DNA of 64,000 nucleotides from Acanthaster planci (Eukaryota > Echinodermata > Asteroidea > Valvatida > Acanthasteridae): assembly GCF_001949145.1 (NCBI RefSeq), contig NW_019091395.1, positions 473,106 to 537,105 of the forward strand. Direction: 5' to 3'. A program made the translations under genes and the position numbers. How positions within the stretch are numbered: the stretch's first letter is position 1; every line of letters starts with the position of its first letter. A model generated the notes under the pieces. The model had not been told where the DNA came from, did not search any database, and saw only the letters and a program-made list of their open reading frames with translations. Below are positions 24,997 to 36,490 of the stretch, in pieces.

Positions 24997-25165
24997 CTCA
25001 GTGGTTGAAAAGAGCCATGTTGGTTGGGAGTGTTCATTTTGTCTGTAGTGGCATGACTGCAATGTTTGTTTCATAGTCATTCGTGAACCAGCGATGCACA
25101 GGACTAACCAAAGGAGCCTCAGTTGTTGGGAAAATTGCACCCTCTCTTGGTCCAGCTCGGAGCCT
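24997..25165 (-). repeat. 195-bp interspersed repeat family, copy 1 (minus, partial)
   Basis: Read on the minus strand it begins GGCTCCGAGCTGGACCAAGAG and ends in GTTGAAAAGAGCC reversed, matching the consensus of the copies at 26272, 39033, 46417, 46938 and 48665. No TIRs or coding capacity; class unknown. Confidence 0.8.
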
Positions 25166-25367
25166 ACTGCCAGCAAATGTCAACTGGAGGCAAGCTGAAC
25201 CCTAACTACCTTGGGTTATTTACTGTGCCTTCCTCATTCTTACAAATCTCAATATCATAAAGTTACCTGTGCGCACAAACAGTTGGACTGGGTTTATTTA
25301 TTATTCCTGGTTTGCCTGCTTTCCGAGTAAAACACAGCCAGTTTATAAGAGCAGCACTCATCTTAAC

Positions 25368-25603
25368 TGGGCCCAATTTCATGGTGCTGCTTAGCAGTTA
25401 GCAGAAAAGATGCGCTTACTACAGCAGAAAATTTTGCAGACTGTAAGCACTATTTCATGGCAGTGCTTGTCATGGTTGCACTAACAGTTGCACATGTATA
25501 AAGACTTCCCGTTTTGCCACTATGTTAAGCACATTTTTTCCCTTTAAGGTAAGTGTGCCTTTGCCATGCTTATACTGCTTAGCAGTGCCGTGAAATTGGG
25601 CCA
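25368..25603. mobile_element. TIR element with GGGCCCAATTTCAT ends
   Basis: The left end TGGGCCCAATTTCATGGTGC and the right end, inverted, TGGCCCAATTTCACGGCACT form TIRs that extend over about 30 bp with few mismatches. Between them lie further CTTAGCA/TGCTTA motifs. Size is 236 bp with no coding frame. Elements with such ends are, to my knowledge, abundant in several marine invertebrate genomes. A solitary related end is at 25853 (GGCCCGATTTCACGGCTCTG). Confidence 0.8.
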
Positions 25604-26271
25604 AGATTCCAACAAACCCTGGCGTTGGAGTTTGGCTATAGTGGGGAATTCTTAGGCTTAAAGGAGAAAGTCCCAACCCCAAAATCCTGCCAATCGGTCT
25701 GTGGTGCTGAGTCACTGTACAGTTCCCAAAGTAAGCCCCTTCATCTCAACACTGGTCAACCCTTTTCATCACGTTATAATACTCCAAACCTCAAAGTGAC
25801 ATCCTCCTTCCTCTTCTTGCCAGAATCACTGCACTGACTTGATGATCACATCGAGGCCCGATTTCACGGCTCTGCTAACCATGGAATCCTGCCCCTCCAA
25901 ATAAGATTAACCATCCCATGCTTGCGATGCTGGCAAATCAATTCTGTGCCTGGAAACATGCTGTTTGTTGGCATGGATTCTCTTAAAGCTGAAGAAGTCT
26001 TCACTTAAAAGCAAACCATTACATTGGGCCCTCGCTCTGTGGCTTTTCCATGTCTTGGCTGGGGGACGGGCAACATGGATTTTTTTTTCCAAAACCGACT
26101 GTCCAATTTTTTTTTGCCTGAAAAAGAATCCTCATCCCTCCTCCTCTGAGGAAAAGTGATTGTACCATTTCTAAAATGATAGAGCTTTCAATTACTGAAT
26201 AAAAGCAACTGTGTCTTTGGGTGGCAACTTGCCCCACCCAATACATCACTGACCATATGCAGTATGTTATA

Positions 26272-26430
26272 GGCTCTGAGTGGGACCAAGAGAGGGCGCC
26301 ATTTTTCTGGCAACAGAGGCTCCTTTGGTGGGAACTACACTTTGCTGGTTCGTGAAGGACTACGAAATGCAAGTGTTGCGATTGCGTCGCTTCCAACCAA
26401 ATAGTCACTTCCTACCAATGTGGCTCGGTT
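26272..26430 (+). repeat. 195-bp interspersed repeat family, copy 2
   Basis: It shares GACCAAGAGAGGG, GGCTCCTTTGGTGGGAACT and ACACTTTGCTGGTTCG with the other copies. The 3' end is cut at TGTGGCTC. Confidence 0.8.
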
Positions 26431-27656
26431 ATGGCATGTTTTAAGATGCAGCAATTTCATTAGTTTGACATGCATGTTATGTCCAAAAGTATGCGTGAGA
26501 CACCATTCACATTTCTCGCGTGCCACCATGCAAACCGTCTGAATAACAAAGACACAGGCTGGATGTACACATAATGATATTGTGTTATTCAAAGCCACAG
26601 CATTTGCTCTTTGCACACTCTAGCCACAGGCATGCAGAGCCTCGATCTGGCAGCTTTTCACAATAAATATCGCCGGTTCAGTGATTTCCATGTATGTTGC
26701 TTAAGTAATTTTGCAGGTGTTGCGTTCGTTCTTGTACCATGCATTGGACAATATTTCCAACAGCTGTAATGACACAATTCCGACACAACTGTACAAGCTG
26801 CCAGTTTGAGGCTCTGCATGCCTATGGCAGCAGCGTGCACAGAGTGAATAGCCACTGCAACAGCTATCCATAAATGTGCATGTTACTCCTGGCCACAGCC
26901 AGCCTTAAATAGAACATGGCCACAGCGTTTAAGCTTCGCACGATGCAACGACAGGGCACTTTGCACATGTCACTGAGGCGAGACTGGAGGAAGATGAAAT
27001 ATCCCTCATATAACCAGCAGTGGTATGGAGGGCCCATAGTCAGCATGCCCCTTAAGGCAACCCTTATAATACTCAGTCCTTGTGTTCTATTTATTAACTT
27101 TTTTATATGTAAGAACATCTAAACCCTAATATTTTACAAACACCTTAGGGCATTAGGGTCACTGGTAAAACGAGGATTTTCCAGAGTTTGAAATAGATTC
27201 TTTGAAAAATTCTGAAAAAAAGAAAAACCTTCAGAAAACATCCTGAATTCAGGAAAAAAATCCTGACAAACCTTAGCCCTGAACTCATATTTGGCATGAA
27301 AACTAACAGTGCTCAAAATCACAATGCGATAAATTGAACTCATTTCTGGCACAGTATTAAAATAACAACAAAAATATGAATTTGGCCCTTTTGGGGCAGG
27401 ATATCACAAAGCGATTGCTCAGTGACAACTTTGCCTCAAGTGCCACATTTGCCACTGTAAGAAACTGACAATGTGACCAGTTCCTACAGCAATAATGAAC
27501 AGCTGGTTAGCACGGCATAATTAATCAGGTAGCATTTCATTTCAACAGCAGTGCCAAATTTGAAAGGGATGGGGAACCATCCATTCCTTTAGTTACGCAT
27601 TTGAGTACAACTAAAGAACTGCCAACCAAAAAAAAAGCTAACGGGCATTAACTTAC
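26431..27656. other. Intronic stretch, nothing recognised
   Basis: No domain-bearing frame and no clear repeat. It lies just downstream of the candidate 27.7-kb first exon on the minus strand. Confidence 0.5.
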
Positions 27657-27687
27657 CGGGACTCTCAAGAGCAAAGGTGAGAACCAT
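27657..27687 (-). CDS. Alternative first coding exon of the nuclear receptor (candidate)
   Basis: An ATG at 27687-27685 opens ten codons (MVLTFALESP) plus one base, ending at a consensus donor (CCCG then GTAAGT). The exit is phase 1, exactly what the 17503 exon needs, giving a junction Glu and then NEHQNG. An in-frame TAG lies four codons upstream, so this ATG would be the true start if the exon is not spliced further upstream. The context is favourable (G at -3, G at +4). A second ATG five bases upstream, in another frame, would make a 20-codon upstream ORF ending in the 17.3-kb exon. The upstream sequence contains CpG-bearing stretches unlike the surrounding intron and may be a promoter. 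The implied intron is about 10.2 kb and the protein 466 aa. It is inferred from splice signals and phase only. Confidence 0.5.
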
Positions 27688-27689
27688 TG

Positions 27690-28020
27690 CATCCGGCTAA
27701 AACTGACCCAACCCTTTTGGTCTAAGCTTCAACCGGAACGTAGTTTGGTCCACGCCTTCTTTCCAGCAACTAACCTGGTCCCCGGTTATGAAGCGTGTCT
27801 ATGGAATTCACTAGAGCTCTACACGGCCACACAGTTTCAGTGGCTCTCTATACAATGCACAGGTATTCAGAGTTAACACCCACTACCAACACCGCGCGAT
27901 AAAAGTACCCGGAAAAAAATTCCCATAATGGCTACGTTTGCATGAATAGTGCGGTATGCATCGTCTGAAATAAACGTATGCAAATTTTGGTGGGAAGTTC
28001 GGTGCGACCTACTTTCATGA
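27690..28020 (-). promoter_or_regulatory. Putative alternative promoter upstream of the 27.7-kb first exon
   Basis: This stretch lies directly upstream, on the minus strand, of the candidate first exon. It contains scattered CpGs (CGCGCGG near 27895, ACGCTTC, GGTCGCACCG) in a CpG-poor, AT-rich intron. AAAGTAGGTCG at 28015-28005 differs only at its last base from the extended monomer site used by Rev-erb and ROR receptors. No clear TATA box was identified and the transcription start is unknown. Confidence 0.35.
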
Positions 28021-30769
28021 TTCTTTAGACTTCATTTTTTTTCTTTTTTTCATTCTTCTTTTGTAGTGGGATTGGGGCAACGTGATTGGTCAATGAACTG
28101 CCTAGGCAAACAGCACAGACCACAATGGCTGATTCTGGTAGGAGTGGAGGCAAAGGTCAACAACGGGTCAAGGCTTTGCCTGGCTTGAGCCACTGATTGT
28201 TTGCAAGGGACTACCTTGAAATTACAGAGGTTTTGACTCTCATAGAAAAAAATGGGCTGATAATGGCCAGTCTGAAATTTGGATGCCTGAGTTATTTGGA
28301 CACATGACAGTTCAAAACAAAAGCTGCCAGAAGAAGTCACGAACTCTCATTCACCCAGGTGAAGGTTTCCGGGCTGCTTGTAATAAAATCCACAGCATGC
28401 CACTATTAAATGCAGAGACCAATACATGTGTGTGCCTCTGTGTGGGTGCGTGAAACTGAGTGGCTCATTGAGTCAGACACTAAGCAGAAGTACCTGCTTG
28501 CCCTTGGTCCTGTACACCTACTTTCTTAAACTCTCAAAGATTTAAAATGCAACATAATCATAATTATCGCAAACCTTTTTAGAGATAAGAGGGAATATTA
28601 TTATAAAATTTATTTTTTATTTTCGCAGCACGAAAGTTTCCAAGCATTCAAGAAGTCTGAAAAAAAAGTACTTTCAGTGAAATAAACTTCTTTATTACTA
28701 ATTCTAAATTACTAGCATACAATTTGTCACCGTTTTCATGAAGAGACAAAAGACTCGCCACAGAGAAGTAAATACTCGTTTTCGAGAAAATCCATTTGAA
28801 GTTGGGTCTCTTTTTCAATGCTTGTAAACTTCTCCATTATTTAAGATTTCTTTGATTAAACGAATGCTACAGGTACTTCCTGAAAGAAGGGATCTCAAAT
28901 GACACACAACTACAAGATAATATATACAGAAATCAATTACATTTGTTTATTTTGCAAACAGACACTTTTGTCTGATCGTGAAAATGCTCAAATTTGTGTG
29001 ACTTTTGTCTCTTCGTAAAAATGGCATGCACGGTACACGTTTTTGTCATAGAGTGTGTCAGGTGCAAAATTATTACATCTGTATACATTTCCGGAGTCAA
29101 CATTGTCTCTTTGTGAAAACAGTTGAATGAGCTATGCCCATGGTTTTGCCCTTTTTTCTAACACTAATTTACCTATGAAAGACAACAGATGTGGTCTCTT
29201 CGTGAAAATGGAAAATGCAGTCAGCCTAGTAGCTGACTTAGCCAAAAGCGGAAATTTGAAGAAAAAAAAAATCATGATTTGGGGCCACTTTGACGAACTG
29301 TGGAAATTTATTTTTTTGGGGGGAGGAATGATCAAGGGAATATCTTACTTGGCAAAAATAAAATGAAAACACCTTCCGTGGCAAACACTGTCAAATTTGA
29401 ACTGACAAGGGCATTTCATTTTCAAACAATTTAGAATTTGACAATAGAAACTGTATTTGACCAAATATACAAGTACTTCATGTAGAAACATTCAAAACAT
29501 GCCGATCATGGGCCTCAACCTGCTCAAAGGATGGGAACGATGAACCCCCCGATGGGTAAAAAATTGGCAATAGACAAAAAGTAGCACCTCGTAGTGCGGT
29601 ACAGTAAAATATAGTCACAGATTATGTTTTTAATTGAAGAGTTCAGATGAACTTGGAAGGGAATTTCTTTTAAGGGGAGGGTAGCAGCCCGGTTTGGGTT
29701 AATTAAAGTGGATTATATCAAAATAGCTCTCCCTGAATATTCAAACAGGTAAACATCTATTGAACATCTACATGTATTGAAATATTTGATTGTGGCCAAA
29801 TATTCGATATATTGAGAACAGCGCTAAGAACTGATAAAGTCCCCAATTCCCTTTATCCCTTTTTAAAGGGATAGAAACACACTCTTTCAATTGTCCCCGG
29901 AATTTAAAAAATGGAACTGGGAAATTTGGATGTGATCCCTGGGTAGAGATTTGCAATACAGTAAACATGTTTGCAAACATGATTGGTGGCTGGCGCTCGG
30001 CAAACACAGAGTTGAAAATTAATGGGCAAAAAACATGATAGCCACTGTAGATAAGGAAAAGCGATGATAATGCCCATTAAACTGCCTTTGAAGAGAAGGA
30101 CACGAACTTGTGCACACGGGGCTTTCACAACACTAACTACATGTAAGTGGGTTCTGCCATTGCACTACCCAGAGAATGCAAAAGAGAAGCGAGGAAAAAA
30201 AAGGGCATGGCACAATGGCGCTCGTCACGTGCGACAATGACCAATGGTATCCTAGCAATGAAGAATAGCCAGGCTGTTTAGAAATGGCTTTTGTGAATTT
30301 GCTGAATTTTTTTTGTTGCCTGGGAGGCGGTTCAACAGTGCAGTTAACTGAAGCAGAAATGCTCATTCATGACACAGAAAAAGTTGCACAACCCAACCTC
30401 CCCCACCACGAAAAAAAAGTCGGTCAGCTCTTGAAAGTGAAATGATGAGGTTGCAAAAATTTCATTCAACAAAGAAAAATAACCCACCGTGGGTGTAATG
30501 TGATTGCAAACACACACTAACATGTTTTTACATGTAACATATGAAACTCAAGGGGAATACATCTCGGTGTGCCCAGACTTGTTACAAGGATGCAAATGAA
30601 TCAGCATGCCTATTAACTGATATGCATAACTGAGCATGCAGCTCCAACTTTGTGGTTAGTGTGCCTGTGCAACAGTGTCTTGCCAGAATGGCTATAGTCA
30701 AGCTATAATAAGCCTTGTGCATTTTATTTATGTGACTGGTTTTGCCCTTACCCAACGTATATATTATAA
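28021..30769. other. Intronic or upstream stretch with a recurrent GTCTCTTCGTGAAAA motif
   Basis: No gene seen. Between 28732 and 29211 a motif close to GTCTCTTCGTGAAAAT occurs several times: inverted at 28732-28752, and direct at 28964, 29002, 29104 and 29194. The outer inverted pair (28732-28752 and 29002-29022) could be ends of a foldback element of about 290 bp. Confidence 0.5.
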
Positions 30770-30897
30770 ACACTGTATACTCAGTGCTTGTCAGAGAGCT
30801 TATGAAAAAATTTGCAAGCTTACTCGGGTGGGACTCGAACCCTTGATCTCCTGCTTACCAGTGCAGATGTCTTAACCACTCGACCACCGAGCTTGCC
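30770..30897 (-). repeat. tRNA-derived SINE or tRNA pseudogene
   Basis: On the minus strand the 83 nt at 30896-30814 have a perfect 7-bp acceptor stem (GCAAGCT/AGCTTGC), an A-box (TGGTCGAGTGG) and a B-box (GGTTCGAGTCC). The anticodon stem-loop has an eight-base loop and the T-stem is mispaired, so it is not a functional tRNA. A trailing sequence with CACTGAGTATACAGTG follows, as in a SINE body. Confidence 0.8.
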
Positions 30898-32504
30898 GGG
30901 GTCGGCTGGCCGGTCCGAGTCAGCTGTAGCAGCAGGTACCGTGAACATCTTAAAAAGCTATGTGCAAGTTAAATTTGAATAATATCTGGTACACTGAGTT
31001 CTTCACATTCACGTGAATTTAACAATTTGAATTCTCTGTACTAAAGACACTGTTGCTATAGCTCATGATTCGGGACATGCTTTTGCTTAGTTACATAAGA
31101 GACGCCTTGCACTAATACACTGTTTTTAATGGACAAGAAGGTCACATAGGAACTAGTCCAATCCAGAGATGGTGGTCATTATGCAAAAGCTTGCCTCGAA
31201 TCACAGGTATAGCAACAGTGCCTTTAATCGGGGGAATTCAAATTATGTTTATGTGCAATCAGATAACTCAGTGTACCAGATTTAATTCAAATTTAACTTA
31301 CAAAAGGCTTATTCACAAAAGAACCGCCTGCTCACATCTCCATGTGGTTTGTGTGTATTTCTGGTGGTTTTTGATCGTCTCCACCAATTTGTTCAGTTGT
31401 TTTCATGTAAATGGTTCCCTTAAGCACTTCAATTATGAAACAAGGTTACCAAGAACCAATAATGGAAACAGGCTCCATGATGTGGTTCTGAGTTGTCTAG
31501 CCAGCCTGCATTAGAGTGAAGTTAATAAAAACTACGTGGTTAGCCACAGTTCACATTTGGTTTTGCTCGTTGCAGAAATAGGAAAGAATACCATTACCAC
31601 ACTATCCCACTCACAACAAACTGAAGCTGTCTCCATTTTACATCTCACGCACTACCATTTACAGAACAGAGTCTCCTGATTTTATCAGTATGTGCTAGAA
31701 AGCACACTTTCAGCCCTTCTTAATTTTGACGTTGGCATCAAGGACAAAACTTGAACAAATGCTGTTGATTTCCATTGTCCTCACAGCCCTGGTACCGTGT
31801 TTACATTAAAAAAAACAACGATGACATCTTTTCTCACTTCTCATTTTGAGAAACGGCTGCTCGTTGCACAACTGGCATATGGGGGGGGCTTCAATAAAGC
31901 ATGCAATATTCATTACAACGAGGGACATGCTGATGCGAAGCCTTGAAATTGGTCGAATGAAATATAAGATGCTTCAAAGACAGCCTTTTATTCTTAATTG
32001 AAGAGGGTTGGCGACAGGAAGGCTTAGCATTTCTCATATATAATGCACAGTATTGGGACCAAGATGCCGTCGCATGGCACCCAGGATGGAACACAATTAA
32101 GCTCTGCATTAATCTAAGGCATCTCCTGGGGCACGAGTGGGGAGGGTGGGGGGAGAGTTGGTGAAATGTCTAACAAAAATTTCCTCCTGATAAAGAAAGC
32201 AGATATCAAGTTCACCTCACTGTATTCTCATCCACACCAGAGACAGAGGGTGAACCTCTACTGCAGTGACACAGTACATGTATGTCATTAACAATGTCAA
32301 TACATTCAACTCAGCCTTACTGGCTCCAGGTAAGCACTGCTGAGGGCGCCATGCATGACCAACACAGGAGAGTCACTGTACTCAGGTATCCTGTGTGCAT
32401 ATGGGGATCAGTATCTGGGTGGAAGTTTAAGGTCTGCTCTGCAAATAATGTATAGATGGTGTGAATCAGATTCAGATCTATGTGAAATGCACCAGTACGG
32501 TAAC
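30898..32504. other. Gene-free stretch
   Basis: Short unrecognised frames only, with no convincing splice sites. Confidence 0.45.
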
Positions 32505-32635
32505 CGTGGCTACTGTAGTGAGGACCAATGCACAAAAGGGGTCCATATGTGGCAGGTAGTGTGAACCTTGTGTGGACTAAGCCAGGTCCACACAAGGTTA
32601 TCCCTTTCTGGAGAAGGGTTTTAGAGGCATTTCGG
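32505..32635 (+). repeat. Hairpin-bearing repeat, copy 1
   Basis: It contains a perfect 14-bp inverted repeat, AACCTTGTGTGGAC and GTCCACACAAGGTT (32564-32599), with an eight-base loop TAAGCCAG. The surrounding sequence (GGTCCATATGTGG upstream, CCCTTTCTGGA then TTTTAGAGGC downstream) aligns with the reversed copy at 39598-39720. Confidence 0.8.
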
Positions 32636-32922
32636 GTTACAGCTACCGTGGCACAAGGAAGGGGAAAAGTCAAGCAAACCATTAACAAAAATCTTACTTA
32701 GAAGAAAATAAGAATTTTCACCATGATTTTTAACCACACGAGAACAGAGGAATGTCCATACTACTAGGTCATGGAACCATGGATGAACCAGTGTGTTTGT
32801 AGAGCACTATCTTGGTGGCAATACTTCTGGCTAGCTGCAATTTCTTCTGAAGTACAAGCCAAGAGTTTTCTGAGCCAAATACCTTTTGTTTCCCTTGCAC
32901 GAAACAACTGAGAATATTTCTA

Positions 32923-33050
32923 CTCCCCTAGATGGGATGCCAGTGCATCACAGGTTGTTCCCCGACAAATGCTGGAAGAATTTCAGGAGGCAAATAAGGG
33001 CAAGGTGGTTTGCTCAAGGACACAAACCCTCAACCTTCTGATTGGTCTAC
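32923..33050 (+). repeat. SINE-like tail fragment
   Basis: CTCCCCTAGATGGGATGCCA, followed by TGCATCACAGGTT and GGCAAGGTGGTTTGCTCAAG, resembles the conserved tail of tRNA-derived SINEs that I recall from several marine animals. No tRNA head is seen upstream. Confidence 0.55.
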
Positions 33051-36000
33051 AACACGAGCATCTGCAGATGCTTTCTGGCATCACTCCCTCCAGAGTTCGA
33101 CGTTCGCCATCCCTCAATGCAAATTCACCTTTTAACCAACAGAAAGCTTATGTATACATGTATATGCATCATACACAATCCCAAGGAGTTAACTTTACAG
33201 ACAAAAGGACGTAGCTGTCTTTGTTGCACGATGTACTGCATGTGCACTTCTGAAGAACAGCTTCCTAATACATCATTGACAATAAAACGCCAACCTCTGT
33301 GTAGGACAGCAGAAAGCAAAACAACTCTACAGTGATATCAAACACAAAGTAATGATGGTAGTGCAATTTAATTAAATGGACAAAACAAACATACAAATAC
33401 AGGTACATATGTATACTTAGTACAGACCATCAAATATTTGCTTTAAAAGCTGCCAATTAAAGAAATTGATGACCGACACATACCTTCCTGACCATTTGTT
33501 AGTACTTTAATTACAGTATTAAAGGAACCAGGAAATGAATTTTTCTTAGAATCACTTTTTTGTGTATCTCTGTACTCTTCTTCTATGTATGAAGACTGTT
33601 AGACATCTTTATTGAATTATGTGAACTGAACGGTGCACTTTTTGAAATATTAAAAATTGACCAAGCATTTCTGGACAAGTGAGGGCGCTAAATCCAGGAA
33701 GACATGGTTCAGGTTGCATGTTTTCATGTTCAAATTGTGAACCCCAAAATTTGCTGTCTTGGAACATTTCTGTGAACAGGATTTTTGCTGGTTTATTGCT
33801 ATATACTTACACAGCAATAAATTGCCAAAGAAAATAAAATTTGCCATAGCAGTGGTTAAAAAAACCTAGAAATTTCTGGGCACAAATCAGTGCAACATTG
33901 AGATTTGGTGTCTTGGATGGCATCATTGTTAAGCTCATGAATATGCAAATATGCATTAGCAAAAAAACCACAAAAGCATCAAAATATGGGTTAAAATTGC
34001 AAAACAAAAATTTAAAATGAGGTTAAATGAAACCAAAAGATGCAATTTCATGGGTTTTTAGTAAAATTTTTAAAACTATTTCTATTTCCTCCTTCCTTTA
34101 AGTTACTGGTTCCACTACCAGGGACCACTATAGGTTCTGTGGTCAATTTTTAATCCTTTTATTCTCAGGATTTCTTGAGTATCTTTTGTAAGAATAACTG
34201 ATTCTGGAGAAAAACATTGTGGTGCCCGTGGCTTTGAATGTAACTGAGTTAAGGAGAACATTCACAAATTGAGAGGTTTGCATTGGCATTGTAAAATAAA
34301 AGACTTGACAGAGGGGACCCAGTGTTGTGTACTGACTTGAGCAAAGACAACACTGAATGTATCCATGGATGAGATTGAGGGACCACTAATTGCCAACCTG
34401 CTGGTAAATTTTCCCTGGTAACCTATGCACAAAATATATCATGGGTACCAGTCAGTTGACAAATGGTTGTTACTCAAACTTGCGCTACAAGATCCTGAAC
34501 AATAAACACCTTAATCTACACGGACCATAGTGGTGGACCATAGTGGCGGACCATAGTGGCGGACCATAGTGGCCGGGGGATCTACAAACTAGCCACCAAG
34601 GCCATACTGGTAGAACACAAGCATTTCAACAAGATGTGGCATTTGGCAATTTCAGGCCCTCCTGAATAGTTAACCTATGTGGAAATGTATGTTATTCCAT
34701 TGTAGGGTCACCCATAAGACATAAGGCTGTACTTGGTGCTTTAGCACATCCTCCCAAGCAATTTTTTTTCAACAGAAAGCTTCCTAAATTATCCCATTTA
34801 GGAACGTCAAAAGAAAATATTGTGCACCCTGTAACTTTTCAAGGGTATCAACTCTCTCATCAACAGTAACAGAGGCTAGGCTCTACCTTCTTCGAGACTG
34901 TAACACACCCTTGAGAGAGGTGGAGGATTTTGAAGAAGTAACTGGAAGAGTGCTCAACCCCCCCTCCCCCACACCTTCACAAATTAAGTCTAGAACTTGA
35001 AACGGCAAATGATTGCTTCATGAACCAATCCAATCAAGATTTTCATTCTCAGGGTTCTTGGTCCACTTCACGAAATGATGTTCCAGTGATGGATGCTGCA
35101 CAACTGACCAATCACATTCTCTCGTTGCCTGGTGATTCCAGAGACACTGAGAAATGCCAATAGCTCTCCCGACACACCGGCACCTTGGATTGGATTATTC
35201 GACCTGTCAAAAATTGATGTGTGACCATGGCAACAACTTGCATAATTTAATTGCCGTGTAAACAGTTATTGATCGGTTCCGTTTGATATTTGTTCAGTTG
35301 ATATTGCCTCCTGCAATTAGAATTTTAAATGTTCCGTCCTCCAGGTTAGGCCCAACAAAATGGAGTAACATTCAATGCACAAGAAATTAATGTGCATGTA
35401 TGCCAACAATATGTGACGAGATTCTGCAAAACGACTTCAAAAGCCACTTTCCCGTTTTCGCTCAAATGTGGATCACGAAGAACAAACAAGGTTCTTTCTG
35501 TTGATCTATCACTCAGTCTGGCATCCTGATTAAAATGCACATTATGTGGTTGAAAAATGTTGAGGGTTCCTTTTCATTTCCAAGATTCTTTTCAAAGCAA
35601 AAGTGGCTTTGGCGACTTCCCACTTTATCTATTGTCAAAAATACTTAATTTTTATAGCACACTGGTAATTGTAATATGTAAGAAGCTGTTTTGTGCACAC
35701 AAGGTATGAAAATTAGCCGTTTACATGAAAAAGACCAAAAAGTTTGTATATCGTATTTTCCAGATAATTTAAACCCTTGAACCAACTACAAATAGGCAAT
35801 GGGAGTGGGTGGGTGGGAATGGAAATGATGGAGGGGGCGTGTCTGATGGGGGAGGGAAGAAATCTACCTTTCCCAATTTGTTTTATAAGTGATTGATTTT
35901 TCATATTATCAAGAATCTGTAAGGTTTCGACTGACACATTTAACTGCTATGCACACATAAAGTCACATGTTGTTTCTTGTAAAATACTGAACTCTAAACC

Positions 36001-36245
36001 CAGAATGGTGCCAAATTTCACTTAACCATGTGCAAAAAGACAACACTTTCAGTTAGTATTACCGAGATTAGGATACAAAAATATTAACTGACAAAAAAAT
36101 ACAAAAAAGGGAAATAATTTTTCATTACAGATCCCCAACTTTTAATCACTGAGCGCTATTTTACAGAGCAATTCAAAATTTCCAGGCCAAAAGAAAAAAA
36201 AAGCTAATCGATTACTACTGCTTTTACAAATTAAGGAAATAACAT
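33051..36245. other. Gene-free stretch with a short tandem repeat
   Basis: Nothing coding is recognised. A 13-bp tandem repeat (GGACCATAGTGGC, four units) occupies about 34522-34573. Confidence 0.5.
34522..34573. repeat. 13-bp tandem repeat, four units
   Basis: GGACCATAGTGGT is followed by three units of GGACCATAGTGGC. Only one base varies, which suggests a recent expansion. Confidence 0.95.
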
Positions 36246-36490
36246 AAGGGTCATTCTATGAAGTTGGGGTCCAAAGTGTGACATTTTTATGTGCCTGTTT
36301 CATCTGACCTTTGTTATTTGTCATGGAAATATCACTGAAATTGATTTCAAACCATATATTTGTTCAGCAGATAACTTGCATTGATTCGTCACTCTTGGAA
36401 ATTAGAAAATGTGTTCAGAACTCAAAAATCACTTGTCAGATGTGACAAGGACACGAAAAAAAATTGGACCCCCAATTTATAGAATTACCC
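36246..36490. mobile_element. TIR element, copy 2 (intact ends)
   Basis: The left end GGGTCATTCTATGAAGTTGG and the right end, inverted, GGGTAATTCTATAAATTGGG, both continuing into GGTCCA, form TIRs of about 26 bp. The body is 240 bp and noncoding. This copy shows the ancestral single-copy version of the region expanded at 24434. Confidence 0.85.

Noticed and set aside
30814-30896. Functional tRNA gene
   Set aside because: Good acceptor stem and A/B boxes, but an eight-base anticodon loop and a mispaired T-stem. Treated as a SINE or pseudogene.
33477-33500. Minus-strand donor GGAAG/GTATGT
   Set aside because: A consensus-like donor, but the sequence before it is AT-rich with no plausible acceptor-bounded exon.
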